Assembly: GCF_037975245.1 (NCBI RefSeq)
Contig: NC_092564.1
Coordinates: forward strand, 2,125,984 to 2,189,983
DNA length: 64,000 nucleotides
DNA from: Apostichopus japonicus
Lineage: Eukaryota > Echinodermata > Holothuroidea > Aspidochirotida > Stichopodidae
Reading direction: 5' to 3'
Positions 30,431 through 42,700 of this stretch are shown piece after piece; position 1 is the first letter of the stretch, and each line of letters opens with the position of its first letter. The translations under genes and the position numbers were made by a program. The notes below the pieces were generated by a model that ran no database searches, was not told the origin of the DNA, and saw only the letters and a list, made by a program, of their open reading frames with translations.

Positions 30431-31072
30431 ACTAGCATGTAAGATTACACTGGTTTTGTGTATACATGCTTTGAAACTATGTTCCTAATTCTCCTCATTT
30501 AGAAAGCCTTACTTCTGTTTCACCATTCTCTAAGTTTTTTCATGTCTCCAAATATGCGATAAACACGATAATATTACCTACCCCACCCCCAAGAGAAAAC
30601 AACAAACAACATCAGGTTCAAGACAATAAGGAGTGGTAAGCATTTCAGATAAAGGGACTCGTTATTACCAACAGATTATTTTGATGGAAACATTTCATAC
30701 AATCACTCTGTTTTCAAATCAAGGTTTTCCTGAAGTGTTTCATAATTCTTATCCTTTTCAAGAGCAGTTAGCTTTGCTTAAGACAATCCCTGAGAAAAGT
30801 AGAAGAAAGCAAAATGTCAAGAATATTCAAACTCAAAAACAGGCATGATTGATAAACCTAACAAAGACCCTAATTGAACATTCATAGGTACTTCAGTTTA
30901 GATTTGCGTCATAGGTACTTCAGTTTAGATTTGCGTCATGCAAATAAGATTAAATGGACAGGGTTCGATTCCCAAATATTTACTTGTATCAGCTGGCTTT
31001 GTTCATTTCTAAAACTCCAGTTGAGTCCTAAGCACTTTTTAAGATATGACCTTGTTTCTCAAGTGAGTAAAC

Positions 31073-31146
31073 AGGTTAGTACACTCAGAGTAACAGGTTA
31101 GTACACTCAGAGTAACAGGTTAGTACACTCAGAGTAAACAGATTAG
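31073..31146. repeat. 22-bp tandem repeat, 3 copies
   Basis: Three copies of AGGTTAGTACACTCAGAGTA with one or two extra bases. Confidence 0.85.
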
Positions 31147-31204
31147 TACACTTTTACAGATATTGAAAGAAATATGTATGATGTATCTCTTTCCACTGGA
31201 AATG

Positions 31205-31450
31205 CTAGTATCAGTTGCTGATTAGCCTAACCACGTCATAAAGTATGTACTTTATGACAATATCATGGGCCTGCAATCCTATGTGCAAGTTAGGCTAGTA
31301 TCTGTTTCTGATTAGCCTAACCCCTTTATGACAATATCATGGAGCTGCAATCCTATATACAAGTTAGGCTAGTATCAGTTTCTGATTTGCCTAACCACTT
31401 TATGACAATGGCATGGGCCTGCAATCCTAAATGCAAATTAGGCTAGGCCT
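31205..31450. repeat. About 85-bp tandem repeat, 3 copies
   Basis: Units contain CTAGTATC.GTT.CTGATTAGCC, TTTATGACAATATCATGG and CCTGCAATCCTA. Copies differ by small deletions. Confidence 0.85.
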
Positions 31451-31559
31451 ATCAACATTTGTTTGAGCTGTTGTGAGTCTAGAATGACAGGTGATGTTTG
31501 CTTTGAAAAGGACATGTTTCTGTTGTAACCTATTTTCCTATTGTGGTTTGTATTCTACT

Positions 31560-32525
31560 GAACTGTAATTTATATTTTTGGTGTAGCTAATACCACTGTT
31601 GTAGTGTATACTTGTGGTGTAATATATGCTCCCATTGTATAATATAAATCACTGAGGTGGTATACATGGCTGTAATATAATATGGTATATGTTACTGTGG
31701 AAATATATACTCTCATTGTAGTTTGTAACACAGTAGTAGGTATTACTACATACTAGGCTACTGTTTAAATATATGTCACAGCTGTGGTATATATCACTGT
31801 TGTAATATATACTCAGGACTGTTGAAGTTTATACTATTATTTTCATATATACTTCTGCTGTAGAATATATATTACTGTTGTGGTATATAATTCTGTTGTA
31901 GTATATTGTTTTAATAAATACTTCTGTTGTAGAATATATATTGTAAAATATATATTACTGTTATGTTATATATTTAAGTTGTAATATATACTCATGTTGA
32001 AGTTTACACTATTATTTTAATATATACTTCTGTTGCAGAATATAAATTTTTGTTGTGATATATACCCCCATTGTTGAAGATATCACAATTATTAGCTGTT
32101 GTTGCAGTATATATTAATGTTGCAGATATATATATAGACATGTGTTTGTGTATGTGTAAGGTGGTTTACGGGGACTGTCATGTGACAGCACACCTCCGCT
32201 ATGGGGACTGAACATTGTGGGGACATATATCAGGTTCCCATAATGTTTTGCTAGTGTATGTGTGTGTGTATATGTGTCACTGTTGTAGTATACTTTACTT
32301 CTATAATACATACCACGATTATGGTGTATATTACCACTACAATATATACCAGTTATGGCGTATATTATCACTACAATATATACCACAGTTATGGTGTATA
32401 TTATCACTAAAATATATACCACAGTTATGGTGTATATTATCACCACAATATATACCACAGTTATGGTGTATATTACCACTATAATATATACCACAGTTAT
32501 GGTGTATATTATCACTGCAATATAT
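31560..32525. repeat. Degenerate TGTTGTAATATATAC-type repeat and a 34-bp array
   Basis: 31560-32110 is a loose array of words such as CTGTTGTAATATATACT. 32290-32525 is a tighter array of a unit of about 34 bp (ATATACCACAGTTATGGTGT, ATATTATCACTACA), six copies. Between them is a (TG)n patch at 32140-32275. Confidence 0.85.
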
Positions 32526-33233
32526 TTTACCAGTGCTGATTACAGTGCAACCAACCCTCCAATAATCAGCAAACTATCAGTTGCATAGACCAATATTTGC
32601 ACATTCCAAAATGACACACTGCAAAAATTAATTTGCTGGAATATTAAAATGTTGTGCTACATAATACCATTATATATCAATAGACATATCATACTAGGTA
32701 GCCTATCCTCTACCGATTTCCTGATTGTTGCTATAAAGTTATTTCTGTACTTACACTCAATCTATTAATACAAAGTGACAAAGGACAATTGTCTTACAAA
32801 ACCATCGACCATTAAGAAAAACTTCTGAAAACGTTACCCAAAATCTCAAAAATTTTCCTTCCAAGAGGAGAAAGCTCTTAAAATTGGTTTTCCAGTACTG
32901 TTTGAAAGAAAAAAAGACTTAACATCCAATATTCTTCGTCAAATTCCTGAGGTTAAAAACAGTTCAAACTCTTAAAACTGGGAGATCTTCATATCCAGTC
33001 TTTTCACAGACAGTACATATCCATGTTATTAGCAGGTTAATGATATGCACTTGATATATTTATTGACCAGGACTTGGAAAATGTAAGGCTCTTGGAAGCG
33101 AATGATCTCTCTTTGCCTGTCATGGTTTCTATGACTGTCTGTGTGAGGGTTCATTGTGTCGGAGAACACCACCATAACTTGGTTGCTGATGCATTGTTTA
33201 TGACATATATTCTGAAATCTTGCCCTGAAACAA
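32526..33233. other. Spacer between convergent genes, right part
   Basis: AT-rich sequence with no gene, repeat or RNA that I recognise. It includes the probable downstream flank of KLHL18. Confidence 0.5.
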
Positions 33234-33239
33234 TTTATT
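33234..33239 (-). terminator. Candidate KLHL18 poly(A) signal
   Basis: AATAAA on the minus strand, about 165 bp after the KLHL18 stop codon. Other TTTATT words occur nearby, so the used site is uncertain. Confidence 0.4.
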
Positions 33240-33403
33240 TTTAGCGCATCTTCCATTTTTCCTAATTCTGTGATCAAAATCAAACTTCTTGCGCAGTCAC
33301 CTGATGAACATTGACTCCAAAAACAATGACTATGGTTTTGCAGTTGTGAGTAAGACAAGATATGATCTGTTTTTAACCTCAAGAAACGACCGATTCATTG
33401 TCA

Positions 33404-33784
33404 TCAAACATGGGGTATGACTCCCACCCCAACACCACCTTCATGGTGCTTCATGGGTGCTACAAAGCTCCACCTGTCTAGCTTTGGGTCATACATCTCT
33501 ACCGTGTTTAGATTGGAGAGGCCGTCGTAACCTCCGACTGCATAGAGTTTCCCTCCGTTCACGACCAGAGCGACTCTACTCCTACGACAACTCATGGGAG
33601 CGGTGAAGGACCACTTGTTGGTGTAGGGGTCAAAAACCTCCATGGTGTTCAGGAATTTAGAACCGTTATAACCGCCACACACGTACAGTTTACTGTTGTA
33701 TGCTGTGACCCCGAGACGGCAACGCTTGGTCAGCATAGACGGAACGGCAGTCCACCTTCCAGTGAACTGGTTAAAGCACTCCAC
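33404..33784 (-). CDS. KLHL18: KLHL18 exon 10: Kelch repeats 4-6 and stop
   Basis: [38 protein letters not shown] and [20 protein letters not shown], then the [10 protein letters not shown] tail and TAA-type stop at 33404. It begins with GTG (Val) after a CTCTAG acceptor, not with a start codon. Confidence 0.97.
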   Translation of the reverse strand: MECFNQFTGRWTAVPSMLTKRCRLGVTAYNSKLYVCGGYNGSKFLNTMEVFDPYTNKWSFTAPMSCRRSRVALVVNGGKLYAVGGYDGLSNLNTVEMYDPKLDRWSFVAPMKHHEGGVGVGVIPHV

Positions 33785-36700
33785 CTAGAGGAAGAGAGGA
33801 ACGATAATTGTACAAGGTTTCTATGGTAACAACGATTACAATGCACGTCCTTTGAATCCTAGTGCGGTCATATATTATTTTGATAAACTAAAGAATGCAT
33901 TTACAAGGAACTGTCGGGAAAAAAAGATATTGGCTTTGCATCTGGGGTATAAATGATGGTTCCTTTTTCAAATTCAATGTTTTTTTCCTCAATTTTTCCT
34001 ATAATGTTAACTGAAGCAATTCCTTGCTTTAACATTCTATAAAGCCAAATACACATCAGTTTATACCTTACCTCTAGACAGTCATTTACCAAAGATTCAG
34101 CTTTCTAGAATGATGGCCTATAAACATAAGCCAAAATGCATGATGGATTTTGTAGGCTAGAAAACTTACCAAGTTGAAAATTTGGAGTCCATCGTGACCT
34201 CCGACTACAAATATTTCATTATCTAGAAGAGCCACACCAGCTGCACTTCTTGACTTTGTCATGTCAGACACCACATACCATCTGAAAAATAATAAACAAT
34301 CCTTATAAACAATCATAATAAACAATAATAAAAAACAATCATAAAATAACCACAGAAAGACCAGAAATGATCCATAAACATTTTAAAATATTTATCTTCT
34401 TATATATTTATCTATTTCAAAATATGTATCTATTTTTTTTCCCCCTTTGATGGTCCTTAGGCCATACCAGTCCAGCAATTCAGTGTACCCTGTCCTTCAC
34501 CTGGCATAATGACCTCTTGCCAGATGTATTCATGTCCAGCATTTGCTCATATGATCCAATCTATGTATTTGTTTGCATCAACATCATGTGGTTGACTCTG
34601 TACAGTGTACACATGCTATAATAAGGCCTTTTTTTCCCTTTCGTTGTGAAGTTTGCAGGTTTCTCACAGAATCGCTTCTTACACATATCTTGAATTGTCC
34701 TAGCTACAGCCAGTGTCTAGTTATTACATGGGCTTTCAATAATAACCATGGTGTGGTGTTTTCTTTGTTGCATGGTTACTTGTTCTATGATAATCCAGAG
34801 CTTCAGTGACATTGGAATTATTTGAGACTTACCTGTTTGTTTCTGGGTCATAACATTCTACGGAGCTAAGAGAAGAATCGCCATCGTAACCACCGCAGGC
34901 ATAAACCCTACTCCCCAGTGCTGTGACTCCTAAGGCACTGTCAATGGAACAAGAAAAAACAAAATATTTACAATCAAGAAAATCAAGATTTTGTCCTTCC
35001 TGAATTATGACTTGGCATTGTTCGACAGATTACAGCCATGAAAGTGGTTTTCAAGTTTTTTGCTAGTATTGTACTCAGTATTGCAGTATTCTACAAAACC
35101 CTGGCAGAACACATAACCAGCATTACTTAGAGAGTGAAATCAACCTTATGGTCATTGGTCACTACATGGCTTGTTGGTAATGGTCATTCTTGCCTGGCCA
35201 CTTCCATTTTCTTCCTAAACATATCATAAAGTGTTTAAAGTTCTGGAATTTTGAGGTATTAAGTCTAAACTTGCTCTACTAAATGAAAGATACGAGCAAC
35301 TACAAATCTGTTTTCCATTTTTCCAACAATTGAGTTACAAAAGACATCATTGAGTTACCAATGCATAGATCCCCTGACTACGTACAAGTATAAATTTAAC
35401 ATATAAATAAAAGAAGGAAATTCTTCCTTTTTACTGCATACCTTACAAGACGTCTAGAGACTGCCAAACTCAATAACAGTTTGTTCTAGTAATGATACAT
35501 ATCATATCATAACCACATCATGGTACATGGATTAACCATATCATAATTAATGGATTAACCATATCATAGTAAATGGATTAACCACATCATAATCAACGGA
35601 TTAACCATATAATCATAGTTGACATTGAGGATTTAAGACGTGAGCTCACCTTCGTTTATGATTCATGGCTTTAACGTCCCACCATTCGTTGGCTATCGGG
35701 TCGAATACTTCCACGGTGTTTAAACGTGAAATGCCGTCGTAGCCACCAACAGCGTATAGTTTTCCATTTAGTACTGTGACACCCACTCTACTTCTGGGCG
35801 TGGTCATAGATTTCATTTCTTTCCAAGTATTTGTTGCTGGGTCGTACAACTCAACGGACATGAGGGACTGGCCTGTACAGAGAGGGAGAGGAATACAAGT
35901 CAGGGTGTGTCTTTTGTAAGAAAAATGGGATTATCCATGGAGATATGCAACATACAAATCCCCCTTCAACCACCAGCAACCCCTCCCCCCACCCCTCCTC
36001 CCTCAGGGCTCTAGAATACGACCAATAGATATGGACAGTAAATATTATTGAAACTCTCTGTGCATCAGATATAACTGCAGCAATATCTTACTCAAGGTTA
36101 CATGTTAAAAGACTTGCCTTCCCAAACCTGAGTAGTGATGTATTGTTCCTTTGTCAGAATTTATATCTGTAACCCTTCTTCGGTTAATATTTGAAATCAT
36201 TTCCATTCTGAGAGCTAAATTCTTTTCAAAGGGTGGTTTCTCTTCTGCCCAGTACATTCACAGTTAAACAAGTTTCATAATAAAAGATACATTGGTTTCT
36301 GTTATTAACTTGTAGTTTCATCAAGTACCATCATGGCGTACTGCTTCTTCAACTGTTCAGCACTCTTTCTCAACCTGTTTATCGGTATCATATTGATTGT
36401 GTATTGTGACCAGACCTCAAGAAAGTAAACACACCTAAGATCAATAATCTTTAGAATCTTTCAATTCAGCCACATACCTGATCTGGTCAGACCTCCTACT
36501 GCATAGATGAAACCATTATCTTCTCTACAGAGTCTCCGTTTGCTACGATTATTCGGTAACTGATTCCGTCTTTCCGGTAGAAGGTGAAAGTCCCGAGCTT
36601 CGTCTACTAAATCCCTGAAAAATCAAACAAAAGTTAAGTTGGCACCATCATTCTTTCAAATTGCCTGTCTCGAAGTTATACAATAAAATATAATGATCCC

Positions 36701-39700
36701 GAAATCAAAATTTCTTTTATGGAAAGTACAAATGGAAAGTGAAAATTTGAAAAGGCTAATTAAAATCTAATGAAAGTCATCCAGGGTAGCGCTCCTGTTT
36801 TGTTTAGGATGACAGAACATTTCTTGGTTGAGTGATTAGCTAAACAGTTAGGTCTGCGCTGAATAGCTGACATTATAATCAGCTTAAGCCTTCGAGAAGC
36901 ATTCCACAGATATCTGTATAATTTTAAACTGAATATCTTGAAAACTGGATTAGTGATAAAAACAGTATTAGTACTTAATTTGTCCTCTTATTTTACTATA
37001 CCAAGACTTATGTGGACTAAGGAGTGTTAGCTCAGTGGTTAACGCCGGTGCCTTTCAATCATAAGGTCCCCGATTCGAGTCACTCCCAGATTAATGAATG
37101 TCGTCCATTTACAGAGTTGTTGACAATTAACAATTTATAATCATGGACGTTAAATATGAATCTAAGAGACTGACTTTGGTCAGCCTGCGGCTTTGATAAG
37201 CCAATGAGGCTTCTTCACAAGTTCCTGCTTGCAGGAGGATCTAAAATACATACATACATACATTAAGTTCTGTCTAAGAATTAAATTTCTGAATTCCTAC
37301 CGGCACTTATGACACTGTAGGACGAGTTCATTGCTACCGACTTTGTCTCTCAGTATCTGTGGTCTGATTAGAGGTAAACGGACCCAGGACAGCAGCTCTG
37401 GTAGGAACAATCGTCTCTCCTCTATGTCGTACTTCAGCCATCTGATTAAAGCTTCAAAAACCTACAAGACATTGACAAACAAAAATATAGTGTTCTCAAG
37501 TTTTCAAGGGTTTTTGATCAGAGAATGATGATATGGCAGTTTAAAACGTCTAATGGCAAAACACTTGAAAACAAAGTCTCTTGAATGAGTTGTATAAATG
37601 TCAGAGAATAATTTAAAGATATTTAGCAAGTCCATTACAAAAACAGACATAGATTACCTTGGCCTAGGTCTACAACATTGCCAAAACAGTTTCACCTAGG
37701 AATGGTCTTACTTTTTGTTGGTCTGTTGTTTTCTTCCCTTTTCCTTTGTTTGTTGTTAGTTTTTATATAAGTAAATGAACAACAGAAACCGAAACTGGAA
37801 AATTATATACAATCAAAAATGAGTCAAGAAATTTCTGAGGCTAGAACGGGATTCGGAACCTATGACCTCAGTGACCTTTAATCCTAAGGTCACTGGTTCA
37901 AATCCTATTCTAGCCCAAAAAATTCTTGGCTCTTTTCAACTCTTTCCTTCTTTTTTGGGGGAAGAAATATCTCAACAAAATTCTAATAACAGAAACTCCC
38001 CCAATAACAACCAAGAATCACCTATTGGTATAAGAGTTTCTGCAGAATCTCATCAGGAGCTATTCACAATCTTTTAGTGGATATGATATTGTTGCATTTC
38101 ATATTTATAGTGGAATCACAGACACAAAAATCCTTCATAGAAGATCCCACTGTTCCATTGTCTACACATTACATTGTTTCATGCTATCTTGTAGCCCTAC
38201 TGTCTAGACCAAGAGACGATAATAAAATACACACCAGTTCCTCGCCAGGTACACTTATATCATCCCGTTTGAGTATATCTCTTATTTCTGAGTGGGTTAA
38301 GGCCATAAATTCTTCTGTATAGGAGATATCTGTAAATTGCCTTTGGAGGAATTTGGCCGAGGCATCGCATAGGCTGGAGCACATCAAGGTCTGAGCAAAC
38401 TTGTAGATTCCTAAACAGTTATTTGGATCAAGTCTGTGGATGGAAGGAAAGAAAATCAACTAATTTGGTGCAAATGAGGGCAAAAAAAGGGGTGAAAAGT
38501 GCAGTCATCATAGCTCCATCAAGAGAATGTCAAAACCAACATGTAAGTTAACGTGTTGTATTCAATGATTTAATGTTCAGTAACATTCACAAACTCTGTT
38601 TGCTGTCAATGTCAAATCTCTAGGTCAAATGAGTATCTTACAAAGCGAAATATTACTTATATATATGTTAGGAAAAGATGCCAAACTATGTATACATAAT
38701 AAACAATATGTACAGTTAAGATTAGCACAGAGTGGAGTACTTAAAAACATTGAGAATATGTTAGATTTACTGTAACTGATGCATTATTTAGTGGGATAAT
38801 CTCACCTTCAATTATTACTGTACATGTATGCACAAACTACTAACAGCTGTTCCATTAGGATTAGGGTTAATTTTTCTTGAAGCTCTTTAAATGTTAACTA
38901 TTTGAATAAATAATACATCGCAATTATGAAGTGTGGTCGGTTGTCAATCACTCCAACACTCAAGTGAGACTCATGAACAGCTGGTATGCATCTACTGTAT
39001 CTTTAATTATGAATGTTTCAAACTCCACCTTTCAAGCAAAAACTCCAATTTTGTGTTTATGCAGTTTCTAAACAATTCAATGATTCTAAGTGAGAATTAA
39101 AGCACCTTTACCTAAAGCGTACATAATACAGTGAGAGTTATTTCAGAGACACACACAGGATAAAAATTGTTAACAATAAACAATGCTTTATTGTTTCAGT
39201 AAAATTTGCAGCACTGAGAAAACATTTAGCACATGCAGTACTAAAATTAAGAAACATTTGCAGCACTGAGAAAACTTCTAACACATACAGAACTAAAGTT
39301 ATTAAGAAACATTTGTAGCACTGAGTAAACCTTAAACACATACAGTACTACATTAAGTAACATTTGTTGCATTGAGTATACATTAAACACATACAGTACT
39401 AAATTAAGTAACATTTGTATCACTGAGTAAACATTAAACACATATATACAGTACTAAATTAAGAAACATTTTGTAGCAGTGAGAAGTTGAGAACAAAAGA
39501 ATGTTTATTACCGAGCGGTGAGGAATTCACAACAGGCATCCTTAACGGCTGCTAATTGTAAAAAGTTTGAGCACACTAATAGTGACTGGACGTTATCTGT
39601 GGTGACATCAAGCTCTCCACTGTAGGCAAAGTTAACCATAGCTTCTAAAGCACTGTAATTAATGGAAAGAAAATCATACCAGACATTATATTATTATTAA

Positions 39701-42700
39701 AACTCATTTTTAATAGCCATATATGGTCTCAGATATTTCAAAGATCAACTGTCATGTTTTTTACAATTTGCATTATCAAATGTCAGTTCAACTTCTGTAA
39801 GTTTTATTTAAATCATAAGCAAATGAAAATATCTAGTGTTCAAACACATCAATGTCTACAACACATCTTTGCATAATTTACAATCTAGAAGGCTATGTGG
39901 GTATGCAATATGATCAACCAATACCACTATTTTAAAGAAAAAAACAGTTCAAACAGATCAAATGCATCATGTGCTTTTGTCTATGATGGTAACTGATGCA
40001 ATAAGTTGCTATGAAAAGCCATTGGTATACCAATCTAAATACTGATAGGTTTTACCTGGTATGTTGGTATGAAAAATTTCCCAACCTGCATCATGGCCTA
40101 AATACCATACCTGTACTCTATATATGCCAAGTATCTATCTGCATTTTAGTACTGTACATGTATGTTCATCTTTACCATGTACTCCATACAGCTTATTGTT
40201 TAAAACAATGACACTAGGGCTGTAGGGCATATCGCATACAGTAAGATACTTCACTGTTCTAAACTGAAAACAACACACCACTGTACTTTTAACAAAGTTC
40301 AAGCAGTGAGTAGTGATCATTGTACCGCAGCAGTCAATGTCAGTAATTTTCAATTGACCATAAACACAATAATGAATCAGTGTACGTATTGTAATGCATA
40401 CCATAAATATGTAGCATTACATACATGTATAGCACACAGTATATGCCATAGCTGTGTAGCATAGCATAGCTGTGTTGCATAACGTACATGGCATACAGTA
40501 GTATGAACCCACAGCTGTGTAGCATAGCATACAGTAGGTATGAACCATAGCTGTGTAGCATAGCATACATAGCATACAGTAGTATGAACCATAGCTGTGT
40601 AGCATAGCATAGCTGTGTTGCAAATAACATACATGGCATACAGTAGTATGAACCCACAGCTGTGTAGCATAGCATACAGTAGGTATGAACCATAGCTGTG
40701 TAGCATAGCATACATAGCATACAGTAGTATGAACCATAGCTGTGTAGCATAGCATAGCTGTGTTGCAAATAACATACATGGCATACAGTAGTATGAACCC
40801 ACAGCTGTGTAGCATAGCATACAGTAGGTATGAACCATAGCTGTGAAGCATAGCACACAGTACAGTAGGTATGAACCATAGCTGTGTAGCAGAGCATAGC
40901 TGTGTTGCATAGCATACAGTAGGTATGAACCATAGCTGTGAAGCATAGCACACAGCAGCTATGAACCATAGCTATATAGCAGAGCATACATAGCATACAG
41001 TAGCTATGAACCATAGCTGTGTAGCAGAGCATACAGGTACAGTATGAACCATAGCTGTGTAGCATAGCATACATGGCATACACACAGTAGCATACAACCT
41101 AGCTATGAAGCATAGCATGCGTAGTACAGAAGAACAACTTGCAGTACACAATCGACATGTGCAGATAAATAGCAGATTTTTATATCCCAATCCAGAAGCT
41201 AAGTATGGCCTGTACTGTACTTTATCATGAGTGAACTTTAGAATAGATATGAATGTACGTATATCAATATTGCTGTATGCAAAACCGTAGCTCACTGACT
41301 TACATTCTGCACTGTACATCTGTGTCCAAGTGATATGAATGTCAATTGCTGGCTTAAAAGTTAAAACAGTAATTTATTAGTAGTAAAGAGGGGAAGGGGT
41401 ATGCAAACTTTGAAGTTAGTATCCAATACTTTGTTGAAGTAGGGAAACGAGTGTGAAAATTTCAGCAATTTACAAATTAAATTTCATGAACACTTGAAGT
41501 AGCCAGGCATTGCAGAATAAAAACCGAAAGTAACAATGAAATGGAATATCGCATGCTAATCTTTGTAACGTTTTCAAGGAAGTAATGTAATATACAGTAC
41601 TGCAAATATCTGAATTATATTGCCTAAAGTTGTTTAGTTTCACTTTTAAACCTTTCAATACTGTAAGCCATTGCCAATAAATATACAAAAGTAGTTTTCC
41701 CAAGAGATCCACAGGTGTTTGAAAGTTACAAGATCCGAGCTTTGTAAACTACCAAAGTTAAAGGTGATCTTTTCTTGCCCAGAGTGTCCAATGAGTTGGT
41801 TATGAGCTTCCAACCAATCAATGTCCCTAAATTCAGCTCACATATTAACATGGAAGATGAACAGTCAGTCTGATTAGCTTTGTGAAATTTCAGGCCTAGC
41901 CAAATGGGTGCGGCAATTGACGGTATTTTAATCCCTTTGTACAGCAGTGCTGTAGTTTGTCTTTTATAGTCTTTTATCTTCACTGATCATAACTTACCTT
42001 GGTTCAATACCATTCATAGTAATTTCTCCTTGTTTACTTTCCTTCATGTCTTTAGTGAACATGACTTTAAAGTAAGGTATACAAGCAGCAAGGACAATTT
42101 TATGAGCAGATAACTTCTGATCTCCAACCTTTAACAAAGACACAAAGAGACAACAAAGGATAAGTAAAACATCTACGAGTCATCTCAGAATAACAATACA
42201 ATTATGCATTCCCAAATAAAAACACAAGCAAATCAATACTCACCATGCAGTACTTTAATAGCCTAAATTATCACATTTCAATACACGTCGTACGTTACAA
42301 TCAAATTATTTTGCTATAAACTTATTCCTCAGCAAAGAAATGTTCAAATTAAAATTCTTGCCAAAAAACAATAACATAGACCTTATATGGGACATTTTTT
42401 GGTTGATTTACGGTGTAATAAAATGGAAAATATGTAAAGGTTTGTCATAAAATGTTTTATGAATGTGTCCATACAATAGAGTTTTGCACTTTAAACACTA
42501 ACATCTAACTTACACCTAGACTAGAATAGATTTGCAACCCCATGAAGCCTAGAGGGCATCAGTAACGGTTTCATATGCTACCAAGTCAAAATAGTCACTC
42601 TTGTTTCACCTCCAACAAGCATGTAACTACCAATCACAAATGTTATAAATTATGCAATTTGCTCAATGAGAAATGTACTCATGTTTTTAATGTAAAGCTC

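Noticed and set aside
37021-37090. Functional tRNA gene
   Set aside because: Boxes A and B are present, but a 3' body and tail shared with a second copy identify it as a SINE, and no credible anticodon arm is visible.
40340-41083. Long minus-strand open frames rich in Cys, Tyr, His and Met (up to 247 codons)
   Set aside because: They come from the 145-bp minisatellite, are open in all three frames and have no splice or family support.
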